The notes below the pieces were generated by a model. The model did not search any database, was not told the origin of the DNA, and worked only from the letters and a program-made list of their open reading frames with translations. A DNA stretch of 64,000 nucleotides from Stercorarius parasiticus (Eukaryota > Chordata > Aves > Charadriiformes > Stercorariidae), in NCBI GenBank assembly GCA_013396915.1, contig VWZL01002577.1:1-64000 (forward strand). The letters are read 5' to 3'. A program made the position numbers and the translations under genes. Positions 55,006 through 64,000 of the stretch are shown here, piece by piece. The stretch's first letter is position 1. Every line of letters begins with the position of its first letter.

Positions 55006-56984
55006 TGGTCCCCTTCTTGGGAGAAGTAGGAACATTAGGGGTTTCCTAAGGGTTTTCCTTCGGATATAAAAACAAGAAAGAAATTGTGACTTTTTTATTG
55101 CTGTTGATTAGATCAATAGCAGATGAAGGAAAAGAGATAGGGTGCCTGGGTAAGAAATCTAATCCCATAAACTAAAGAAAGCCCACGGGAACAGAGGAAG
55201 ATAACATCAGCCTCCATCATCTTATGAAGAGCAGTATATGGAGGCAACTCCTTTTTCCAAAAGAAGGCATTTCAGCCTTAATTGTGATTGCAAAAAATAT
55301 TGTAGCTACAAGACCAGATGCATGCAGTAAGTTTTTGAACTGTTACAAGCCAAGAATTTTTCACCTTTACTCAAATCCTGCCCTTTCCTTATCTAGACCC
55401 ATGTACCAAGTTGATCTTTGAGATCTTCACTATTGAGCAACCGAGGAATCAAACAGTTCTGCAATGCTATTGTGTAGAAACAAAAGTGGAGACTTTGAAG
55501 ATGTTTTTTCGACTTATTTAAACAGGTGAGACAAAACTTGATTTCGCAACTCCACAAATGATCCATGAAAGACTAAAATAGCCAATGGGGCACTACGTAT
55601 TTCTACAGTTGCATAGAAGTCTCAAAGGTAATAACTATTGATAGGCATGCGGTTTCCCATAAACTCTCAGAGGCTGAAAAACTGGTCGACAAATTTCATG
55701 GAGGAGAGATTCCTCCTGTCTTTCTTTGGCTAGATCGGAAAGATCGTGATTGATAACAGCCTCTTAGAAATCTAGCACTTTGAACCTGCAGACTGCTCCA
55801 GCTTAGGTAGAGGCATGAATTTACAACTTTTTATTAAGATAGGTATGCATTAAAAATAACTTTTTTCAAAGAGGATTAAAACGTGATCACTCATATCAGG
55901 TTTTCAAGCAGTTGTCATTTACTACATCACTTAAACTAAACTGCTCAGTCCCCAGTCATAATAGTAGTATAAGACTACCAAAGGCTTCAGCTGAAGTCAG
56001 GTCACATTATGCTAAGCGCTGCTCACGAGTAAAATATAGAACCAAAGCAAGCAGATGACACTTCCCATCCACTTAAAATAGAATTTGCAAGTGAAAGCAG
56101 AGAAAAATCTATTACCACTAATTTACACAGAGTAACCCATTTCAAAGGTGTTAAGCAATTTGATCAAGGTCACATAAGACATCTGTGGCAGAGCCAAGAA
56201 CGAAAGTTAAGAATAGCAAAGTCTCACAGGAATTTCCGAATTCATTTGTCTTCTCCTCATTTAAATCCTTAAATAATAAGGACTAAAGCATACCTAACAT
56301 GCCCAAAGACTCTAGATACTTGCTAAAGTCTGTATCATATAGGCTTTATATCATACAGACAGGCGTGGTTATGCTGCATCCATTGATGAAGTCTTCTAGT
56401 TTAGACTGATGCTTCTTTAAACAATTAGGTGAGCTGCACAAGTCTGAAAAAACCTATATTGTCACAGTTATTGACACTAAGCAGTACTCTCTTCTTCAAG
56501 AGTGATGGAGTACGTGAATCCCTCCTAAAAAGCATTGTACCAGCTAGCAGACCTCCTTACTTAAAATTATAAAGTGCCTATTCAACAAGGCAGAGTATAT
56601 ACAGAAAACCAGAGCGAGGATGCTCGCCGAGTGATGAGCCTGATGCATGAGTCCACTTCCCCTGCCAGGAAGGAAGATGAGCGATGGCAGCATGCGTGCG
56701 TACGTGTGCTTGTCCATGCGGTGTGAAGACGTGCTTCCCCCGGTACTGCAGCCGCACCAGCACGGGGCTTTGCTCCACGGCAGGGGTGGCCTGAGGCTCC
56801 CACCTGCCGGGGTCACCTCTGCAGCAGCCACGGACGAGTTGGGACTACTGGCATTTGAACAGACTAGTGAGTTTGAGGGAGAAATTTCATGTGTGCTTTA
56901 TGTAATATAATTGTTATTTCATCTACTAATAAGAGCAGCCCCCAGAAGAACGGTGAGTTAAGATACTACCCCCAAACATGCCTG
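55006..56984. other. Intergenic DNA, nothing recognised
   Basis: AT-rich unique sequence; a small G/C-richer patch at about 56620-56830 gives overlapping chance frames on both strands. Confidence 0.6.
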
Positions 56985-57522
56985 ATCACAGAATCACAGA
57001 ATCATAGAATGTGTTGGGTTGGAAGGGACCTTTAAAGGTCATCTAGTCCAACCCCCCTGCAGTAAGCAGCGACATCTTCAACTAGATCAGATTGCCCAGA
57101 GCCTCATCAAACCTGGCCTTGAATGTCTCCAGGGATGGGGCCTCCACCACCTCTCTGGGCAACCTGTGCCAGTGTCTCACCACCCTCATTGTAAAGAACT
57201 TCTTCCTAATGTCTGATCTAAACCTACCTTGCTCTAGTTTAAAACCATTGCCCCTCGCCCTATCACTACACGCCCTTGCAAACAGCCCCTCCCCAGCTTT
57301 CTTGTGGGCCCCCTTCAAGTACTGGAAGGCTGCTATAAGGTCTCCCTGGAGCCTTCTCTTCTCCAGGCTGAACAACCCCAGCTCTCTCAGCCTGTCTTCA
57401 TAGCAGAGGTGCTCCAGCCCTCTCACCATCTTTGTGGCCCTCCTCTGGACCCGTTCCAACAGGTCCATATCCTTCTTTGTGCTGAGGGCTCCAGAGCTGG
57501 ACACAGCTCTGGATCTATGCTG
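56985..57522 (-). mobile_element. CR1 LINE, 5'-truncated 3' end, antisense
   Basis: Begins on the + strand with the inverted tail atcacagaatcacagaatca and the 3' UTR complement (gttggaagggacctttaaag, gtcatctagtccaacccccc). The minus-strand frame from about 57528 to 57082 encodes the ORF2 C-terminus ([58 protein letters not shown]). The frame is intact over about 140 codons, so this is a young copy. Catalytic domains are missing through 5' truncation. Confidence 0.93.
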
Positions 57523-57726
57523 GAACATAGCAATGAGTCAGCCGTGAGACGCATGGACATTATGCACATATGTGGCTCTAAACATGCATGTGCTTCTCTT
57601 TCACCCTCTACTTCTACTATTGTAGCAGCATTAGCTTAGTTCTTAAAACCAGCTTTTTCAATTAAACATTTTTTCCAGCAGTTAAAAAAAATGATTTTCA
57701 AAGAAATTTCATTTTTAGATGTCTGT

Positions 57727-57803
57727 CCGTCCTTCCTTCCTTCCTTCCTTCCTTGCTTCCTTCCTTCCTTCCTTCCTTCCTCCCTTCCTTCCTCTCTCTC
57801 TTT
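57727..57803 (+). repeat. (TTCC)n microsatellite
   Basis: A long CCTT/TTCC tetranucleotide run with a single G interruption, ending in CT repeats, about 200 bases from the CR1 copy. It creates artefact frames rich in Arg/Lys/Glu on one strand and Phe/Leu/Pro on the other. Confidence 0.95.
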
Positions 57804-58160
57804 GAAGCTTCTCCCTTGTGTCAACACCTTTTCTGAGGATGGATATTTTTTAAGAGACGCAGGTAGGAAAGAGGTGGGAGGGGAAGAGAACTGGGGAGAA
57901 TGTGTAGGCATCGTTCATCTTGCTGTAGTTGAAAGGTATGACATAGGTGAAGGAAAAGATGAGGGAAGACAGAAAATAGAAGAAAAAGAATTCCAAGCTT
58001 GTTTTTAAAAAACAAACTAAATAACTATGAAACTCCATAGTTTCTTGTAAGACAAAAGAATTTGGTTCTTTTAGAGGCAGCTCTACCACTATGATTTAAG
58101 AGAATATCACAGCTCAGCACGGTCAATCCTTAGCACCTCCGTGCTCTACAGGTGATAACT

Positions 58161-58188
58161 CCTTCCTCCTCCTCCTCCTCCTCCTCTT
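58161..58188 (+). repeat. (CCT)n microsatellite
   Basis: About eight CCT/CTC trinucleotide units (cctcctcctcctcctcctcc). Confidence 0.9.
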
Positions 58189-61100
58189 TCCTTAGCCATC
58201 TTTCCTGGACTAAAATCCTCCCTCACTTCTTACTTCTTACCTTGTGTCTGAATCAGCCTAACCATCAACACGGTGAGTTAAACTCAGAGCAATTGTTCCC
58301 AGTTTGTATTTCACTTTGAAAATGGCTGTTTTCGTTTCAGCAAAGGACAGTGTGTGTCTCAGAAAACATTTTTACATTTCGCAGCTGTAACAGTTTGTCT
58401 CATAAAAGACTGTTCCCAGTCTGTTCGCAAGCCCCACCTGGCTAATGTTCACAGCTTGTGATAGCCAGAACAACACTAACACTCCTCCCCTCCTCCCAAA
58501 ATATTACCAGGGAGTCCTTTATGTTAAAATGGAGCAGCACTTGTGACAACACTTCAGCATTTGGGGGATGTTTCCTGTTTATTGGTACAAAGATGCTGGG
58601 AAAAGACAGATTAAATCACATTACTCGGTGACTGAAGCTCTGCTTCAAATATGAGAAGGTAGTGTCTCTCTTAAAGACCCATCTGTCAACATTATTCATA
58701 TGACACTCCTCACCCTACCATCTGACTCCCTTTAATGGATCACTTCCCACTTCCCTGTGTGGAGTCTGGTCATCAAAAATGCACTTTGGTCTCAAATAAA
58801 ATTTTCTCTAACTTTGGTAAAGATAAGGAAGGGAATTTCAAAAAGTGAAGACATGTAGACACCTTCCAAATTGTTTTTTGCTTTGTTTTTAAGGTGATTT
58901 AAGAAAGGCAACTGCATTGACTTTTGTAAAGGGGCATAAAATATTTTGCTTCATACATATGAAAAGGCAAAGGCAGTGTAAAATTTTACATGGCAAAGGT
59001 GATGCAAAATGCCTTTGCCCAACCTCAAAGGCCGTGCAAAAAAAATGGATTTTGCCATCCAGCGAAGAGGACAACATTTTTCCAGTGGAAAAATTCAGTG
59101 TTCCCGGCTCTGGCTTGAGCACAAACTCAAAACATTTGATTTTATATTTTTGCAAGGATCTCAGAACTGCAAAAAGTTGATTACTTTCCTTGAACTGGTT
59201 TTCATCCATGTTTTCAGCATCCCCCCCTCTTCTCCATCTTCCTTGGGGCTTTGTGTCTGTGAACAATAGCGTGGATAGGAATAGCATTTCATCTCATAAA
59301 ATGTGGGGAGTTCTTTTTGCTAGAAAATTGCACATATGGTATACGACACAGTCTAAAGATTCATCAGCCCTTGCTCTGCCAGTAGCTAGCAAAAGAAAAA
59401 CCTTCCTGAAAATAACAAAATCGGTAGGGAGCTCAGGATCTGACTTCGGGAGAAGCCATTCCAAAATCCTGGGGAAAAACGAGTTTTAACATGCTCACTA
59501 AGTTTTGGTATCTGAACACAAATCTTAAGAATCTGTGTCTTAGAGGGAGAAAATGCATCAAAAACTGCAACGGAGACAGGAGAGTAGGAGAGCTTGTGAA
59601 AGTCACATACAGAGCTGCCAAATTAAATGTCATACCAATGTGTGTTACCTGTGGGAATTACCACGCATTGTCCCACTATACTGTTGTTAAGGAATGCACC
59701 CAGAGGTGATGCTGACAAGGCTTCCAGCAACACCTGCATCTCCTGAGCCCTGGGGTAGCAGCGGGAGCAGGAGGGCTCTGCTGGTCCGGGTACCCGGCAG
59801 CTGCCTACACACCTCCCACCCACCACCCTCACGCCAGGCTGGGCACAGGGCTACCCACAGGACACCCCTGGAGATGCACAGCACGATTTCCCACTCCTGA
59901 AATGTGTGTGCATGCCCAGGGTGGTGGTCACACCGCCAACCCAGCATGCCCACGAAAGGCCCGCCGGATTGCGCCCACATTGTTCGCTGGGGTTTGCATA
60001 CAGGCTTAATGAAGAAACATGGCCTGGTTCTGCAGAGGGACTTCTTGAATGAAGACACACCATGCGCACACGTACACTGGCCATGAACATGCCTACGTCT
60101 ATGCACACTCATGGTACAACAGTCTTAATGACTAGAGCTGATACTTTGTTTCTCTCAAAAGAGCTTTTTTGTGCAATAATAAAAATGATAAGGCAGGAAA
60201 AATAGCTCTTCCTGGCCTGAGACAGTTTGCTTCAATACAAATAAATGTTAGAAAACAATGGAAATCCTTGTGTGTTGTATGCCAGTGTATGTACAAGCCT
60301 TGCACTTCTACCTTTCACACAGTTTTAGGTCCATGATCTTTCTCAGCAACTATTACAACTGTAATGTGAGACATGCTAAACTTTTCACTACCGATAAAAA
60401 TAAATGTGTGTGCAAGTAACAGCTCGTACAGGCTCTGTGCTGTTACCAGATAAATCACAAATACGCTTTTCCTTTCCAGGTTCAAAACATGCAGATTGCC
60501 ATGATGTAAACAAACCAACCAAACAAAAAAAGAAAAAGGAAAGAAAAAGGATATTATGAAAAGCACATGATAGGTTTGGCTTCAACAGCAAGCTCTACCA
60601 CATGCTTTCCGAGTGACACTGCACAAGTCATGACTTCTTCCTGTGACATCTGATGGCAATGATCAGCTGGTTTTGGTGTTCTTTTTGCGTTCCCCTCATT
60701 TAAATTTTATGTTTTTAAGAAAAAGAATCACTCCCCTGTGGTGAGTATCTATGGCTTCTGGTAATAAAATGGGGACTGGGAGCCTTTTACTCAAAAAAGA
60801 CACAGATATCCAATCTCAGCGTAGGGTCCCAAGTGAGACAGTGCAGGCAATAAATCTTCCAGATGTAGTCTACAGCTAGTAGAACAGTGCTGTGTTTAAA
60901 TAAAATGCAAAATACGCACAAATATAGCAGTTATCTAGGAAGACAGAAGCTGTTCTGGCCTCAGTAATTCAGTGCAGCATAGGGGAGTCCCTGAGCCAGC
61001 CCGGTGGCAGCCTGGCCCCATAGCATCATACAGCACCGTGGCAGCTAGGGGCTGCTGCACTGTGGCCATTCAGCAAGGTGAAAATGCCCTCAGTGTGTTT

Positions 61101-62647
61101 TCAGGACAGAGAACGAGTCTGGATAAGCATTACAGCACAATTACAGATGTCTTGTTCAGACAAATTGATTTTGGTGTCCATATTCCTCAGCTCCTCAGTC
61201 CTGACAAGTCAGATAGAATAAAACAACAGTGAAACAGACTGCCAGCTTATAAGCAGACATAGCAATTGCCTTCATTCCTAAAGAGGAACAAACTCACCCT
61301 TGAAAATTCATTTTTTTTAAAGAAGTTAACAAAAAAGTAGCCCTATACTTGGTAGTGCTTCATCCATGACTTGTCCTAATAACAGACCCACCAATATAGC
61401 ACTGAGTCTGAGATGTTTCCAGCTCCAGCCCTGTCCCAGCAGCGCTCTCTGGTGCAGAGCCGTTGTGGAGGGCAGCCCCACTGCCAGGCTCGGGGAAAGA
61501 CCTCCCCAGCTGTGACATTGTGCTCCACCGCCAACCTGACCTTTATCTCCTGTAACCCTGGCCAAGCAACAACCACCCGTGGTGGTCATAATTGCTGCAT
61601 CTAGTCCTGATGGCTGCATCCAGCTCAATGTAGCTTCAGGGAGACACAACGGCCAAGGGCTAACTTGAGCAATGTGCCCACCTAACCACAATACCGGTAC
61701 TGTGGTTGGTACGCAAACATGACTACAGGACAATCATCTTACCCCCTTAAACAGAGAACAGCCCAAGAGCCCTTTGAGTTTTCCTGCACGGCAGTGGGCT
61801 GCACAACAGGATCTCCCCTTGAGTAGGGACACCACTCAAGGTTACTCCTCGAGGTTAAGAGATTCCTTGCCACAAAAGATCCTCAGTAAGTGACTAATAG
61901 CATGCTGAACTTTGAAATCTTAGCTAAGTGATATAAAGGATTGATTGTGCATATATAATCCTTTAGACATAAAACCTTGAGCAAGTCTAGGAAAAGGAAT
62001 GGATCCAGTTGCACCTAGACTCCTCTCTGAGAAGGAGTTTATAGAGCAAGGGGATCCTTTCTGAACCTCCTGACTTAATGGGAGGGTTTCTCTGACCATT
62101 CTGTCTGACTCCGTCCTCTATGCACTAAATAACCAAGCATGCCTTGCCATCGAATCTTGTTAAAACAGTCACATTTACTATCAAACTTTGTTAAATGCCT
62201 TTTTTATATCAATAAATGTATTGTTGCTTCTCTCTATGAGTGAAGTGCGTCGCTCCATCCATGATACCAGCCCAGCGGCCCTGTGGGGCCACATCCCTGT
62301 CAGAGCTGTCTCCCCTCCACCAGGGCTCACCCAAGGGCTGATCCCAACTGCTTGGCAGGGCAGAAAGGCACTGCCGCTGTGGGCATAAACTGGTGTAACT
62401 TTGCATTTAGGCTGAGAAATGGCTTTCAGCCTGGCCATAAACAGTCCTTGGGGCCCAGAGGAGGTAGGATTAGCACATGTGATGGGACAAGACTGCCAGC
62501 AGCACTTTGGGCAGCCTGAAAAGGAAAGTCCATTGATTTACTGTAGGGGAAAACACAGTGCAGTGTCCTAGACCATTATAATCCTATTCTGTCTTTGCCG
62601 AGGTTTTCAGCCTTCCTTTCTGTCTCACTCGGTTTTTTTCCCCTTTT

Positions 62648-62693
62648 AATTTTCTTTTTTTTTGTTGTTTTTTTTTGTTTTGTTTTGTTTTCC
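62648..62693 (+). repeat. T-rich simple repeat
   Basis: A T-rich run with TTTTG units (ttttttttgttttgttttg). On the minus strand this could be the poly(A)-like end of a retroposed sequence, but no body or target duplication was identified. Confidence 0.6.
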
Positions 62694-64000
62694 TTTAAGC
62701 AGGAGTATCTTTACTCTAGGCACCGGACTGAGCTGTACCCCCAGGATTTGTGTCCCAGGTCTGTACAATTTAGGGGGGCGAGGAAAATGCGAACCCAGTC
62801 CATTGTACTTCTCCTGACCCAGAAAAGGCAGATATTAGGATATCTTGTACCCCAAATACCTATTAACTCTCCACTTATTCCACACATGCAAAGTGAAATC
62901 AGATATTTCTTATATGAAATGATATTAAAATCAAGAAGATTTTGGAGAAATGATTACAAAACATTTAGGGATCGTCTTTAGAAATGCTCCAATGGCACTT
63001 TTGGCAAAGTAAATTCTTTGTTATTCAAGATACTACACATGCTTTGGAGAAACTGAACACAGGCATCAGAAATCAAAGCGATCACTCCACATCTGTGTTG
63101 CTTGTATTTTGGTGGTCATGAACTTATTTTGCTTATGTTTTCTCAGAGGCTTAAGAAGAATGGCAAAGATGGAAAACAAAAAGCTGAGAAATGCAGATGT
63201 GATCTGAATTTCTAGGGAACTAAACCTCTTGATAAAATATTATAAGTAATTCACATAACCTTCATTTCCCTCATATAAGATTTCAGTTTGGGATTAATGT
63301 TTCCCTTCCAATTTGAACTGCACATTTCTTTTAAAATAATAATTAAAATATTAAGAAAAGTAATCAGAAAAAATAGATTTTAAGGCAGCTTTTCTTATTT
63401 ACAAATGTAGTAGTAGTTAAAAGAGCCCGACTATTCCCAGTTAGAGGACTTTACACTACAGCATATTACTGACATTTATCTAGCTATAAACAAACACCCA
63501 CTGAAGAGCAGCACGTTATGGTTAATTAAACAACAACAGTTGGGTGGGGGAGGGAGGAGGGGGAGGAAATAATAGTCATTTAATTTAACTGGAAAAACGT
63601 GAATAGACTTGTAATGCAGCTACAAATTCAGTGAGTCAAAAATACAAGCCTCTAAAGTACTACAACTAGCAAACAGCGTCATCATCCCAGGGCCCAATGT
63701 CAGCTAATTGATCAGTTGTTTTTTGTTAGTGGTACCAGACAGAGATTTGTAGCATTGTAATTTTAAGAGAAGACAAAATGAATATATCTAATCAATATTG
63801 GTCTTTCCACTGAAGCTCTCCCATTTTTCTTCCAAATGGTGCAGGGTGGGCTTCCTCCTCCATCATGCCATTTCTGCCTGAAGAGGGAGATGCAGCCCTA
63901 CTGCCAGTAGCCTGGGAGGGGAGCACTCAGCATCACCCAGGGAAGGGCAATTTAAATTCATATTTAAACTCATTCCTAGGTACTGGTAGGCAGACAGATG

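Larger units (their letters stand above)
57523..64000. other. Intergenic DNA with simple repeats
   Basis: About 6.5 kb with (TTCC)n and (CTC)n tracts and a T-rich run. Frames at 59687-60112 and 61326-61733 overlap others on the opposite strand and show no domain. A 3' splice-like site with an in-phase short frame at 63147 is described among the findings. No gene can be supported; the last 800 bases are AT-rich and unremarkable. Confidence 0.6.

Noticed and set aside
57636..58089. Repetitive Arg/Lys/Glu and Phe/Leu/Pro frames
   Set aside because: They are produced by the (TTCC)n tract at 57727-57803.
62181..62240. Minus-strand TFIDIKKAFNKV resembling an RT motif
   Set aside because: The resemblance to the FIDIKKAF motif of L1-type reverse transcriptase covers about 12 residues only, with nothing matching on either side. 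It may be a tiny old LINE scrap or chance.

Overview
This window is vertebrate nuclear DNA and almost certainly avian. Compact GT-AG introns hold short exons, and the only clear dispersed repeats are chicken-repeat-1 (CR1) LINE copies with their diagnostic ATTCTATG-type 3' tails; no Alu, L1 or B-type repeats are evident. An assembly gap of N's lies at 23819-24301. The species cannot be named from the sequence. One protein-coding gene is recognisable: the 3' two thirds of GRIK1 (kainate-type ionotropic glutamate receptor GluK1, older name GluR5) on the + strand. The assignment rests on near-identity to the GluK1 family over the end of the amino-terminal domain, both halves of the ligand-binding domain, M1, the pore loop, M3, M4 and two alternative C-terminal tails. 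About the first 366 residues (by comparison with the usual length) lie upstream of base 1. 
 Layout. 1-1320: intron with a young CR1 fragment. 1321-31182: nine exons shared by all forms, except a 45-nt cassette at 2638-2682, followed by one terminal exon (31033-31182). 39107-39262: a second, mutually exclusive terminal exon ending in a PDZ-type tail, with a clustered AATAAA signal about 300 bases further on. All exon phases agree, no exon has a frameshift or stop, and all introns are GT-AG. 39263-64000: no convincing coding gene; it holds ancient and young CR1 fragments, microsatellites and otherwise unique AT-rich DNA. 
 How the parts work together. The exons encode a ligand-gated cation channel subunit whose output is varied by cassette splicing near the ligand-binding domain, by choice of two C-termini, and by A-to-I RNA editing of the pore Gln codon at 13386-13388. 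The intronic partner needed for that editing can be read directly: 14638-14823 is complementary, in a series of blocks, to 13360-13497. A second notable point is an Asn codon at 23032-23034, where mammalian GluK1 has the Ser that helps set agonist selectivity. Beyond these, the window contains no evident new multi-gene system; the remaining observations (a CpG-dense intronic block, a TATA-containing intronic segment, an in-phase candidate terminal exon near 63147) are weaker and are marked so.
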